From Klebsiella michiganensis (lineage in GTDB: Bacteria; Pseudomonadota; Gammaproteobacteria; Enterobacterales; Enterobacteriaceae), in assembly GCA_000963575.1 (NCBI GenBank), contig CP011077.1, positions 4,960,001 through 5,024,000 on the forward strand: 64,000 nucleotides of DNA. The letters are read 5' to 3'. Shown here piece by piece: positions 44,056 through 52,719 of this stretch. Positions within the stretch are counted from its first letter, which is position 1. Each line of letters opens with the position of its first letter. The notes below the pieces were generated by a model, which did no database searches, was not told the origin of the DNA, and saw only the letters and a list, made by a program, of their open reading frames with translations. A program made the position numbers and the translations under genes.

Positions 44056-45243
44056 ATGCTGAATAATAAAGATAAACCTGCAACATCCCCGTGGATTGCG
44101 GTCTTTTCCCTGACCGTGGCCTGCTTCGTCATGGTCACCACCGAGTTTTTACCCATCGGTTTGCTGACCAACATCGCACCTTCCCTCAGCGTCTCCACCG
44201 GTACCGCCGGGCTGATGGTTACCATGCCAGGCATTGTTGCCGCCGTCGCAGCCCCGCTCTTGAGCCTGGCCTCCGGCAGCCTTGACCGCCGCCTGCTGAT
44301 GCTTGGCCTGTCGCTGCTGTTGGTCGTCTCAAACCTGGTGTCCGCGCTGGCCGTTAACTTCCCCATGATGCTCACAGGCCGCGTGCTGCTGGGGATCTGC
44401 GTCGGTGGGTTCTGGTCTTTCTCAATGAACTATGGCCGCCACCTTGTGCCGGAAGCGAGTCAGGGACGCGCCGTCGCGCTGATCGTCAGCGGCGTGTCCA
44501 TCGGCGCCGTTTGCGGTGTCCCAGCCGGGGCATTAATCGGCGACCTGTTCGGCTGGCGTTCGGCTTTCTTTGCCAGCGCCGGACTAGCCGCCATCACGCT
44601 GCTCGCCCAGCTCCGTCTGCTGACTTCCGTGCCGCCAGGCCGGCCGGTTACCGTTCAGGATTTGCTGTCTCCGCTGCGCCTGCCCATGGCCCGCATCGGC
44701 CTGATCGCCATTGTGCTGCTGTTTGTAGGCCATTTCTCGGCTTACACCTACCTGCGCCCGCTGCTGCAACAGGTCTTTGTACTCAGCCCATCGGCGATCA
44801 CTTTCCAACTGCTGGCCTATGGTGCAGTTGGCCTGCTGGGCACCTTTATCGGCGAGCGCCTGGCGGAACACAGCCTTCGTGCAACCTTTATTCTGGTGAC
44901 GGCGATGCTGGCCATTATTCTGATCGTTTCACCGCTGCTCAGCGGCCTGGCGGGCGCGACGGTAATGGTGCTGGTGTGGGGTCTGGCCTTCGGGGCCGTG
45001 CCGGTCTGCGCCACAAACTGGATGTTTGAAGCGGTGCCGGACGCGCCGGAAGCCGGTCAGTCGCTGCTGGTGACGGTGATTCAAATTGCGCTGGCGTCGG
45101 GCGCCCTCCTCGGCGGTGAAGTCGTGGACTGGCACGGTGTAAGCAGCGCGATGCTGTTTGGCGGGGCGCTGATGCTCTCTGCCACGCTGGTTTTTGGCCT
45201 CTCCTTGCGCGGCCGGATGATTAGCGCTAAACAATGTGGCTGA
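44056..45243 (+). CDS. MFS transporter, DHA1 drug/nucleoside efflux type (NepI/SotB-like)
   Basis: The 395-residue inner-membrane protein has 12 predicted helices. The opening FMVTTEFLPIGLLTNIA-type motif and the loop SGSLDRRLLML match the DHA1 proton-coupled exporters that include NepI, SotB and YdhP. The substrate cannot be assigned. It is followed by a strong terminator and a LysR gene in the same direction, which may or may not regulate it. Confidence 0.75.
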   Translation: MLNNKDKPATSPWIAVFSLTVACFVMVTTEFLPIGLLTNIAPSLSVSTGTAGLMVTMPGIVAAVAAPLLSLASGSLDRRLLMLGLSLLLVVSNLVSALAVNFPMMLTGRVLLGICVGGFWSFSMNYGRHLVPEASQGRAVALIVSGVSIGAVCGVPAGALIGDLFGWRSAFFASAGLAAITLLAQLRLLTSVPPGRPVTVQDLLSPLRLPMARIGLIAIVLLFVGHFSAYTYLRPLLQQVFVLSPSAITFQLLAYGAVGLLGTFIGERLAEHSLRATFILVTAMLAIILIVSPLLSGLAGATVMVLVWGLAFGAVPVCATNWMFEAVPDAPEAGQSLLVTVIQIALASGALLGGEVVDWHGVSSAMLFGGALMLSATLVFGLSLRGRMISAKQCG

Positions 45244-45261
45244 TTGTTTACGTGGATAAAC

Positions 45262-45287
45262 AAAACCCTGCCCGAGGCAGGGTTTTT
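45262..45287 (+). terminator. Intrinsic terminator after the MFS gene
   Basis: Stem aaaaccctgc / gcagggtttt with loop ccgag, then T. It ends 15 bases before the LysR start, so the LysR gene is probably transcribed separately or by readthrough. Confidence 0.85.
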
Positions 45288-45301
45288 CGCTGGAGACTGC
45301 T

Positions 45302-46195
45302 ATGGATCACCATTTGCTGGCTATTAGGGTGTTCAATCGCGTGGTTGAAACAGGCGGGTTTACCCGCGCCGCCGACTCCCTGCGCATGCCGAAGGCTACC
45401 GTCACCAAACTGATTCAAAATCTTGAAAATCATCTGCAAACCAAGCTTTTTCAGCGCACCACCCGCCGCGTATCGGTCACCAAAGAAGGTGAATGCTATT
45501 ACCGCCGCACCGTAAAATGGCTGGCCGACCTGGAGCAGATGGAAGGCAGCATGACGGAATCACAAAGCGAACCTCAGGGCGTGCTGCGTGTGGATGCCGG
45601 GGGATCATTAGCGCGCCAGGTGCTGATCCCCGCCCTGCCGGAATTTCTTGAACGCTACCCGGATATCTCCATTGATCTTGGCGTCAGCGATCGGCTGGTC
45701 GATGTAATCAACGACAACGCAGACTGCGTTATACGCAGCGGCCCGCTGGTTGACTCCACTTTGATTGCCCGCCGCCTGTTTACCATGGACTGGGTTACCT
45801 GCGCGACGCCGGACTACTTTAAGCGCTACGGGACCCCCGCTCGCCCTGAAGAACTTGAGCAGGGATACCCGCTGGCGCATTACCGCCACGCACGCAACGA
45901 CCGCATCTACCCGCTGCGCTTTATTGACCGGGGAAAAAACGTCGAGGTGCAGCACCGCTACCAGATCAGCGTCAACGAAAGTAACGCCCATCTTGGCATC
46001 GCGCTTTCCGGGGTCGCCTTAACTCAGGTCGTTCGCTTCGCGGCGCAGCCTTATCTCGACAGCGGGAAACTGGTCAGCGTGCTGGAAGCCTACCAGCCGT
46101 CGCCGGAACAGATGTACCTGGTTTACCCGTCCAACCGCCACCTTAGCGCCAGGCTGCGGGTGTTTATCGAATGGGCCGTGGCGCGGTTTGCCTGA
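45302..46195 (+). CDS. LysR-family transcriptional regulator
   Basis: The 297-residue product has an N-terminal winged helix-turn-helix (HHLLAIRVFNRVVETGGFT, then ATVTKLIQNLENHL) and a periplasmic-binding-fold effector domain starting near residue 90. RTTRRVSVTKEGECYY is typical of the DsdC/YafC-like CrgA branch. Target and effector are unknown. It could control the upstream MFS gene. Confidence 0.85.
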   Translation: MDHHLLAIRVFNRVVETGGFTRAADSLRMPKATVTKLIQNLENHLQTKLFQRTTRRVSVTKEGECYYRRTVKWLADLEQMEGSMTESQSEPQGVLRVDAGGSLARQVLIPALPEFLERYPDISIDLGVSDRLVDVINDNADCVIRSGPLVDSTLIARRLFTMDWVTCATPDYFKRYGTPARPEELEQGYPLAHYRHARNDRIYPLRFIDRGKNVEVQHRYQISVNESNAHLGIALSGVALTQVVRFAAQPYLDSGKLVSVLEAYQPSPEQMYLVYPSNRHLSARLRVFIEWAVARFA

Positions 46196-46196
46196 G

Positions 46197-46355
46197 CTAT
46201 ACGCCTTCCCGGGCCAGGACCAAACGATGGAGGCGTGACGTGTCCACAGACTTCCTGGCCTGAGCAAGACTAAAAGCGTTCTGGAGCTTCATCCAAACTT
46301 CAGGTGAACTCCCGACAACGATAGAAAGCTTAACCGCCATTTCAGGCGTCAATGC
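46197..46355 (-). pseudogene. HigA-type antitoxin remnant (C-terminal part)
   Basis: The frame reads ALTPEMAVKLSIVVGSSPEVW, then MKLQNAFSLAQARKSVD, ending LVLAREGV and TAG. This is the second half of a HigA/VapI XRE antitoxin (helix-turn-helix end and the characteristic WxxxQ stretch). The N-terminal half is missing; an internal deletion joins it out of frame to a higB start. Confidence 0.65.
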
Positions 46356-46456
46356 CGCTTTGCCCGTAGCCGGGTAACATGCTCCCCCCGGAGACCCACG
46401 GTCTGATTTTTGGTAAATAATCCCTCTAATCCTTTGTGTCTGAAGCTTTTAATCAT
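46349..46456 (-). pseudogene. HigB-type toxin remnant (N-terminal part)
   Basis: The ATG at 46456 opens MIKSFRHKGLEGLFT, continues GEHVTRLRAKRH and stops. HigB/RelE toxins begin with MIKSFxHKGL and are about 90 residues long, so some two thirds are gone. The cut falls at the junction with the higA remnant. The 260 bases from 46457 to 46717 hold no other gene; they probably contain the promoter of the LacI gene. Confidence 0.6.
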
Positions 46457-46717
46457 CCTGATGGGCTCCATTGATGAAAACTCTATGGCAGCGTTCCTCC
46501 TCACGCAACAAAAAGGTCGCAACCTGTTATGCCCCTGGAAAATAGGGCTCGGCCAGTAAGAGTGAAAGTCACGGAGAGTGAATCAGGAATAGCCTTCGCA
46601 AAAATTCTTTCTTTCCCCGGTTAGACCACTTTCTGCCCACCCATAATCCTCTTTCCTCGCCTTTCCCCCGCATAAAAATATGTTACTCTCCGCAGGGTTA
46701 CCCCTCTGGAGACGGCT

Positions 46718-47737
46718 ATGAACGGCAAGGCAGCGCGCCCTACGATAAGCGATGTCGCAAAAGCGGCGAAGACCGGGAAGACCAGCGTTTCCCGCTACCT
46801 TAACGGCGAGCAGAATGCGCTGTCTGACGATCTCCGTGGGCGTATTGAGCGCGCCATTGCCGAACTCGACTACCGCCCAAACCAGATGGCGCGAGGCCTG
46901 AAAAGAGGCCGCACCCGCCTCATCGGCCTGATCATTGCCGATATCACCAACCCCTATTCCGTTGACGTGCTGAGCGGTATTGAAGCTGCCTGCCGCGAGA
47001 AAGGCTTTACGCCGCTGGTGTGTAACACCAATAACGAGGTCGATCAGGAGCTGCACTATCTCGACCTGCTGCGCAGCTACCAGGTGGAAGGGATCGTGGT
47101 CAACGCGGTCGGGATGCGTGAAGAGGGGCTCAACCGCCTGCAGCAATCCGCACTACCGATGGTGCTTATCGATCGCAAAATCCCGGGCTTTGCCTGCGAC
47201 ATGGTCGGGCTGGACAATATTCAGGCCGCCACAAACGCGACTGAACACCTGATTGAGCATGGCTTCGAAGCCCTCCTGTTCCTGAGCGAACCGCTTGGCA
47301 CGGTGAATACCCGCCATGAAAGGTTATCTGCATTTCGCAGCACATTAGTGCGCTATCCCGGCATAATTGCCGAAAATGCCGAAACACCGCTGCACGAAGC
47401 CGAGCTAATAGATAACACTCTGCGCCAGTTCCACACCCGCCATCGCGGGATGCGCAAAGCGGTGATCTCCGCCAACGGCGCGCTGACGCTGCAGGTCGCC
47501 CGCGCAATGCGCCGCCTTGGCCTGAGCTGGGGTAGCGATATTGGGCTGCTGGGCTTTGATGAGCTGGAGTGGGCAGAGCTTGCCGGCGTTGGCATCACCA
47601 CCCTGAAGCAACCCACCTGGCAGATAGGCTACGCCGCGCTGGAGCAGGTCGTGAGGCGTATCGAAGGCACCGATGAAACCCTGCGTGAACAGCTCTTTTC
47701 CGGCGAGCTTATCGTTCGCGGCTCCACCTCCCGCTAA
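46718..47737 (+). CDS. LacI-family regulator of the 2-ketogluconate operon (PtxS-like)
   Basis: The 339-residue product has a LacI helix-turn-helix (ISDVAKAAKTGKTSVSRYLN), hinge RPNQMARGL, and a ribose-binding-fold domain (LIGLIIADITNPY to LGFDELEWAELAG). Its position before kguE-kguK-kguT-ghrB and a perfect palindrome in the following gap suggest it represses that operon and is relieved by 2-ketogluconate or a phosphorylated product, as PtxS does in Pseudomonas. The effector is inferred. Confidence 0.82.
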   Translation: MNGKAARPTISDVAKAAKTGKTSVSRYLNGEQNALSDDLRGRIERAIAELDYRPNQMARGLKRGRTRLIGLIIADITNPYSVDVLSGIEAACREKGFTPLVCNTNNEVDQELHYLDLLRSYQVEGIVVNAVGMREEGLNRLQQSALPMVLIDRKIPGFACDMVGLDNIQAATNATEHLIEHGFEALLFLSEPLGTVNTRHERLSAFRSTLVRYPGIIAENAETPLHEAELIDNTLRQFHTRHRGMRKAVISANGALTLQVARAMRRLGLSWGSDIGLLGFDELEWAELAGVGITTLKQPTWQIGYAALEQVVRRIEGTDETLREQLFSGELIVRGSTSR

Positions 47738-47786
47738 ATCTTTTGTTCGTGATGGCGCTCAAAAATTGGCAAGCATGACCTTTTCT

Positions 47787-47814
47787 TTGGAACCGGTTCC
47801 ATCTAGCGTAAATA
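47787..47814 (+). promoter_or_regulatory. kgu promoter with LacI-type operator
   Basis: The perfect palindrome TGGAACCGGTTCCA (47788-47801) covers a possible -35 TTGGAA, with TAAATA 16 bases downstream as a -10. The Pseudomonas PtxS operator is the close relative TGAAACCGGTTTCA. Binding there would block transcription of kguE. Confidence 0.7.
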
Positions 47815-47850
47815 ACATCCGTCGTTCGCTGTTATCGCCTGGAGACCGCC

Positions 47851-48600
47851 ATGCCGCGAAAAATTATCGTCGTCACCGCCGCCTACGGCCACGATCGCCT
47901 TGCTGCCCTCGGTGGCCAGCAGGCCGTGCTGCCCATCATTGCTGAAGCGGGGGCCGACGGCGTCGAAATCCGCCGCGAACTCTTTACCGCCACACAGCTG
48001 GATTTTCTGTCGACCGTGGCCGGAGAAATTACCCAGCACGGACTGGAAGCCTGCTATTCCGCGCCGGAGCCGCTGTTCACGGGCGAAGGCAAGCTAAACC
48101 CGCTTATCCCGTCGCTTCTGCAGGAAGCCCACCAGCTAAACGCCCGCTGGCTGAAGCTCTCTCTGGGGCATTTTAACAATATCCAGGCATTCGACACGTT
48201 AAGGCAGTGGCTCAGCGAAAGCCCCGTCGCGCTGGTAGTGGAAAACGACCAAACCGACAGCGGCAAACTCGCGCCGATGCAGCGCTTTCAGGCCGCCTGC
48301 GGCGTTCACAACCTGCCGGTAACGCTCACTTTCGATATGGCCAACTGGCTGTGGGTGGACGATTCTCCGCAGCAGGCCGCCCGCGCGCTGGCCCCTTCCG
48401 TGAGCTATATCCACGTCAAAACAGCGGTCGCCCGGCATAACCACTACCGTGCAGTGGCGCTGGATGAGGCCAGTTCAGACTGGAAAGGGCTGCTAAATAT
48501 GTTGCCGGTAGATGCCCCACGCGGCATTGAGTTTCCGCTGGAAGGGCGAGACCTGGTCGCGGTTACCCGGCATTACGTCAATCTTTTACGCGAGGAATAA
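47851..48600 (+). CDS. kguE: Sugar phosphate isomerase/epimerase-like TIM-barrel protein KguE
   Basis: The 249-residue product belongs to the xylose-isomerase-like TIM-barrel (AP endonuclease 2) superfamily, with metal-site candidates in GADGVEIRRE, VVENDQ, TFDMANW and SYIHVKTA. In Pseudomonas kguE opens the 2-ketogluconate operon, but its reaction is not well defined. The stop is two bases before the kguK start. Confidence 0.75.
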   Translation: MPRKIIVVTAAYGHDRLAALGGQQAVLPIIAEAGADGVEIRRELFTATQLDFLSTVAGEITQHGLEACYSAPEPLFTGEGKLNPLIPSLLQEAHQLNARWLKLSLGHFNNIQAFDTLRQWLSESPVALVVENDQTDSGKLAPMQRFQAACGVHNLPVTLTFDMANWLWVDDSPQQAARALAPSVSYIHVKTAVARHNHYRAVALDEASSDWKGLLNMLPVDAPRGIEFPLEGRDLVAVTRHYVNLLREE

Positions 48601-48602
48601 CC

Positions 48603-49538
48603 ATGCATCAGCTGGATGTCATCACGATTGGCGAAGCGATGGCGATGTTTGTCGCCACCGAAACTGGCGATCTTGCCGCCGCCGAACATTTTGTGAAACG
48701 CGCGGCTGGCGCTGAGTTAAATGTGGCAACGGGGCTGGCCCGTCTGGGCCTTAACGTAGGCTGGGTAAGCCGCGTAGGCAACGACTCCTTTGGCCGCTAC
48801 GTGCTGCAACAGTTGGCGAAGGAAAACATCGACAGCCGCGGTGTGACCGTCGACGAGCAGTCCCGCACCGGCTTTCAGTTAAAATCCAAAGTCGAAGATG
48901 GAACCGATCCCATTGTGGAGTATTTCCGTAAAGGCTCAGCCGCCAGCCACTTGTCGGTAGCCGACTTCAACGCGGAGTACTTTCTCTCGGCTCGCCACCT
49001 GCACCTGAGCGGCGTGGCGGCAGCGCTCTCAGACACTTCTCTGGCGCTGCTGAACCACGCGGCCAAAACCATGAAGCAGCAGGGCAAAACCCTCTCCTTC
49101 GATCCTAACCTGCGTCCTGTGCTGTGGCGCAGCGAGGCCGAAATGGTGAAACAGCTGAATCAGCTGGCATTCCAGGCCGACTGGGTACTGCCCGGCGTGA
49201 AGGAAGGCATTGTGCTGACCGGTCAAAACACGCCGGAAGGGATCGCCGATTTTTATCTGCATCAGGGCGTGAAGGTCGTGGTGCTAAAAACCGGCGCAGA
49301 CGGCGCCTGGTATAAAACCGCAGACGGCGAGAAAGGCGCTGTCGCAGCGGTAAAAGTGGAAAATGTTGTGGATACCGTGGGTGCCGGAGACGGCTTTGCG
49401 GTCGGGGTGATAAGCGCCCTGCTGGAAGGGAAATCTTTGCATCAGGCCGTCAGCCGGGGCAATAAAATCGGCTCACTGGCGATACAAGTCATCGGTGACA
49501 GCGAAGGGCTACCGACCCGAAGCGCACTGGGCGAATAA
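48603..49538 (+). CDS. kguK: 2-ketogluconate kinase KguK (PfkB family)
   Basis: The 311-residue PfkB/ribokinase-fold kinase has GEAMAMF at the N-terminus, AGAELNVATGLARLG, and the anion-hole/catalytic motif DTVGAGDGFAVG near residue 255. It would phosphorylate imported 2-ketogluconate to the 6-phosphate for reduction by the ghrB product. It resembles KdgK, so 2-keto-3-deoxygluconate is an alternative substrate; operon context favours 2-ketogluconate. Confidence 0.78.
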   Translation: MHQLDVITIGEAMAMFVATETGDLAAAEHFVKRAAGAELNVATGLARLGLNVGWVSRVGNDSFGRYVLQQLAKENIDSRGVTVDEQSRTGFQLKSKVEDGTDPIVEYFRKGSAASHLSVADFNAEYFLSARHLHLSGVAAALSDTSLALLNHAAKTMKQQGKTLSFDPNLRPVLWRSEAEMVKQLNQLAFQADWVLPGVKEGIVLTGQNTPEGIADFYLHQGVKVVVLKTGADGAWYKTADGEKGAVAAVKVENVVDTVGAGDGFAVGVISALLEGKSLHQAVSRGNKIGSLAIQVIGDSEGLPTRSALGE

Positions 49539-49606
49539 TCCCGACTCCCTCGCTCTGTACCCTACATACACAGCGAGACGGTTAACCTCAAGATAGAGGC
49601 ACTCTC

Positions 49607-50890
49607 ATGAAAAACCAGACAATCGCGCCAAAGCGCTGGTGGTACATCATGCCTATCGTGTTTATCACGTATAGCCTGGCTTACCTCGACCGCGCCAATT
49701 TCAGCTTCGCCTCCGCCGCAGGCATCAACGACGACCTCGGCATCACCAAAGGCATTTCATCGCTGCTGGGTGCGCTGTTCTTCCTCGGCTACTTCTTCTT
49801 CCAGATCCCCGGGGCGATGTACGCCGAGCGCCGCAGCGTGCGCAAACTTATCTTTGTCTGCCTGATTTTATGGGGCGGCTGCGCCTCGCTGACGGGCGTG
49901 GTGAGCAACATTCCAATGCTGGCCGCCATCCGCTTTGTCCTCGGCGTGGTTGAGGCGGCGGTGATGCCAGCGATGCTGATTTATATCAGCAACTGGTTTA
50001 CCAAATCCGAACGCTCCCGCGCCAATACCTTCCTGATCCTCGGCAACCCGGTCACCGTGCTCTGGATGTCGGTCGTTTCCGGCTACCTGATTCAGGCTTT
50101 CGGCTGGCGTGAGATGTTTATCATCGAAGGGATCCCGGCGGTGATTTGGGCGTTTGCCTGGTGGATGCTGGTAAAAGATAAACCTGCCCAGGTGGGCTGG
50201 CTGTCCGACAGTGAAAAATCCGCACTGCAGGCGCAGTTGCAGAAAGAGCAGGAAGGCATCAAAGCCGTGCGTAACTACAGTGAAGCCTTCCGGTCACGTA
50301 ACGTGGTTATTCTGTGCATGCAGTATTTTGCCTGGAGCATCGGCGTGTACGGTTTCGTGCTGTGGCTGCCATCCATTATCCGCAGTGCGGGTACGGCAGG
50401 CATGGGAATGGTGGAAGTCGGCTGGCTCTCTTCCGTGCCTTATCTGGCGGCAACTATTGCGATGATAGCCGTCTCCTGGGCATCGGACAAAATGCAAAAC
50501 CGGAAGCTGTTTGTCTGGCCGCTGCTATTAATTGGGGCGCTGGCGTTCCTCGGCTCCTGGCTGGTCGGCGCCAATCATTTCTGGGTGTCTTACACGCTGC
50601 TGGTGATTGCTGGCGCCGCCATGTACGCCCCTTATGGCCCGTTCTTCGCCATTATCCCGGAGATGCTGCCGAAGAACGTTGCCGGTGGCGCGATGGCCTT
50701 AATCAACAGCATGGGCGCGCTGGGTTCCTTCGTCGGCTCCTGGTTTGTGGGCTACCTGAACGGGGCCACCGGCAGCCCGGCGGCGTCCTATGTCTTTATG
50801 GGGCTGGCGCTGCTCGCCTCGGTATGGCTTACTCTGATTGTTAAGCCTGCTAACCATCAACAAATTCCGTCCGGCGCACATCACGCCTGA
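49607..50890 (+). CDS. kguT: 2-ketogluconate MFS permease KguT (ACS family)
   Basis: The 427-residue inner-membrane protein has 12 predicted helices. It shows the anion:cation symporter family signature YLDRANFSFA near the first helix and the loop YAERRSVRKLIFVC. It lies between the kinase and reductase genes with a 68-base gap and AGAGG before the ATG. Substrate assignment rests on operon context. Confidence 0.78.
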   Translation: MKNQTIAPKRWWYIMPIVFITYSLAYLDRANFSFASAAGINDDLGITKGISSLLGALFFLGYFFFQIPGAMYAERRSVRKLIFVCLILWGGCASLTGVVSNIPMLAAIRFVLGVVEAAVMPAMLIYISNWFTKSERSRANTFLILGNPVTVLWMSVVSGYLIQAFGWREMFIIEGIPAVIWAFAWWMLVKDKPAQVGWLSDSEKSALQAQLQKEQEGIKAVRNYSEAFRSRNVVILCMQYFAWSIGVYGFVLWLPSIIRSAGTAGMGMVEVGWLSSVPYLAATIAMIAVSWASDKMQNRKLFVWPLLLIGALAFLGSWLVGANHFWVSYTLLVIAGAAMYAPYGPFFAIIPEMLPKNVAGGAMALINSMGALGSFVGSWFVGYLNGATGSPAASYVFMGLALLASVWLTLIVKPANHQQIPSGAHHA

Positions 50891-50946
50891 CCCCGCGCCG
50901 GGCGCCCCGCCGCCCGGTTCGCGTTTAACCGAAAACGGAGAATCTC

Positions 50947-51921
50947 ATGAAGCCGTCCGTCATCCTCTACAAGGCGCTGCCTGACAACCTGCTGTCCCGG
51001 CTTGAAAGCCACTTTACCGTCACCCAACTGGACGATATCAGCCCGGAAACCGTGCAAGCGAACGCAGAACTTTTCGCCAACGCGGAAGGTATCCTGGGCT
51101 CCGGCGGCAAAGTCGACGGCGCGTTTCTGGCCAGGACACCAAAGCTGCGCGCGGCTTCTACCGTCTCTGTCGGCTACGATAACTTCAATGTGGACGCCCT
51201 GAACGAGCACGGCGTAGTGCTGATGCACACCCCGACGGTGCTGACCGAAACCGTCGCCGACACCGCCATGGCTCTGATCCTCTCCAGCGCGCGCCGCGTG
51301 GTAGAAGTCGCCGAACGCGTGAAAGTCGGCGAATGGCAAAGCAGCATCGGTGCTGACTGGTTTGGCATCGACGTGCATCATAAAACGCTCGGTATTCTGG
51401 GGATGGGGCGTATTGGCCTGGCGCTGGCGCAGCGCGCGCATTTCGGCTTCAGCATGCCAATTCTGTACAACGCCCGCCGCCATCATAAAGAGGCGGAAGA
51501 GCGTTTTAACGCCCGCTACTGCGACCTGGATACCCTGCTGGCAGAGTCTGATTTCGTTTGTATTCTGCTGCCGTTGAGCGAAGAAACTCGCCACCTGATT
51601 GGCGCAGAGCAAATTGCGAAGATGAAGTCCTCCGCCATTCTGATCAACGTCGGGCGCGGCCCGGTGGTTGACGAAAAAGCGCTGATTCAGGCGCTCGAAG
51701 AGGGCAAAATTCACGCCGCCGGGCTGGATGTCTTCGAACAGGAGCCGCTGCCGCTGGACTCCCCGCTGCTCGGCATGCCAAACGTGGTAGCTCTGCCGCA
51801 TATAGGCTCTGCCACCCATGAAACCCGCTACGGCATGGCGGAATGTGCGGTGGAAAACCTGATTACCGCGCTGACCGGAAAGGTGGAAGTGAACTGCGTG
51901 AACCCGCAGGTGCTGAAATAG
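50947..51921 (+). CDS. ghrB: 2-ketogluconate / glyoxylate-hydroxypyruvate reductase GhrB (KguD role)
   Basis: The 324-residue D-isomer 2-hydroxyacid dehydrogenase has the nucleotide-binding GILGMGRIGLALAQR and the catalytic set SVGYDN (substrate loop), INVGRGPVVDE and PHIGSATHETR. It is highly similar to E. coli GhrB, which reduces glyoxylate, hydroxypyruvate and 2-ketogluconate. As the last gene of the kgu cluster it probably reduces 2-ketogluconate (or its 6-phosphate) to the gluconate form. In K-12 ghrB stands alone. Confidence 0.93.
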   Translation: MKPSVILYKALPDNLLSRLESHFTVTQLDDISPETVQANAELFANAEGILGSGGKVDGAFLARTPKLRAASTVSVGYDNFNVDALNEHGVVLMHTPTVLTETVADTAMALILSSARRVVEVAERVKVGEWQSSIGADWFGIDVHHKTLGILGMGRIGLALAQRAHFGFSMPILYNARRHHKEAEERFNARYCDLDTLLAESDFVCILLPLSEETRHLIGAEQIAKMKSSAILINVGRGPVVDEKALIQALEEGKIHAAGLDVFEQEPLPLDSPLLGMPNVVALPHIGSATHETRYGMAECAVENLITALTGKVEVNCVNPQVLK

Positions 51922-51945
51922 TTTTTTCGGCGGGCCAGAGAAACG

Positions 51946-52290
51946 CTAGCCCGTCGAATAAATCACGTTATGCCGGTATAAGGCGGACTCAAAATCCTCC
52001 TTCATACTGGCATAAAGCAGCATGACTACCCGGCGCGGATCGCCGTCGTCATAAAAGCAGCGGTATTCATTATCTGTACCCGGCCATTCTCGGATACGTA
52101 TTCCTTTATCGGCCAAAATACCGTTAAACCAATCGCGGGCAGGATCGAGAGAAATGGCCGAAACTGAACGTAGCAACAGGTCATCAATCAGCTTTGCTGC
52201 TTCGTTATTACCCATAACCTGCGCTTTAAAAAACGCGATATCCTGGAGGCTGGTTGCCGCCGTTTCAGCAAGAGTTATGGATCGACTCAT
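51946..52290 (-). CDS. RelE/ParE-family toxin
   Basis: The 114-residue basic protein has the ParE/RelE fold signature: an N-terminal helix pair (AETAATSLQDIAFFKAQVMG), central GIRIREWPGTDNEYRCFYD, and the end MKEDFESALYRHNVI. The presumed antitoxin gene upstream is frameshifted, which is surprising for an intact toxin. Whether the toxin is active, or held by an antitoxin encoded elsewhere, is open. Confidence 0.75.
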   Translation of the reverse strand: MSRSITLAETAATSLQDIAFFKAQVMGNNEAAKLIDDLLLRSVSAISLDPARDWFNGILADKGIRIREWPGTDNEYRCFYDDGDPRRVVMLLYASMKEDFESALYRHNVIYSTG

Positions 52291-52305
52291 CCTTGATGCC
52301 CCCTC

Positions 52306-52575
52306 TTATTTCCTGGATTGACGCAGTTTTGCCAGCGCCTCATCAGGAGATGAAAGTAGCATCGCTGGCGGCTTCCAGCTTTGCCTTCATGATGAGTTTC
52401 AGTAACGCATTATTCTGACGCTCCCTCATCTTCTCTGCTTCTTCAAGCTGGCGCTCTGCGGCCGTCTGAACATATAAACTCTGCCACACCGTTTTTGGTG
52501 ATCCAGGCTCCCCCTGCAAAGACCCCGGGGGGCTAAAACTTTCACGCGCCGTTTTTGCGGCATTGTTTTAGGCAT
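52306..52575 (-). pseudogene. Probable antitoxin of the ParE/RelE pair, frameshifted
   Basis: The ATG at 52575 follows GGAG and encodes MPKTMPQKRRVKVLAP. At a run of six C (about 52527-52532) the frame must shift by one base to continue as SLQGEPGSPKTVWQSLYVQ and TAAERQLEEAEKMRERQNN. A second shift near 52345 is needed to finish as SPDEALAKLRQSRK and TAA, 15 bases before the toxin start. Without shifts the product is only about 50 residues. The family was not recognised; the role is inferred from position. Confidence 0.5.
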
Positions 52576-52667
52576 CGTTTCGCTCCAGTAACGCAGATGC
52601 CGTCTGTTTTATGAACAATGAAAGACGGGGTCAAATTTAGACTAAATTTGTCACCATTCGCTGCCCA

Positions 52668-52708
52668 TAAAAAAAGCGGAGTCGCCGTTAAGCGCTCCGC
52701 TTTTTTTT
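52668..52708. terminator. Intrinsic terminator downstream of yiaF
   Basis: Stem aaaagcggag / ctccgctttt encloses about 15 bases and is flanked by A7 and T8, so it can work in both directions. It lies 12 bases past the yiaF stop. Confidence 0.85.
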
Positions 52709-52719
52709 GCTCACACAGC

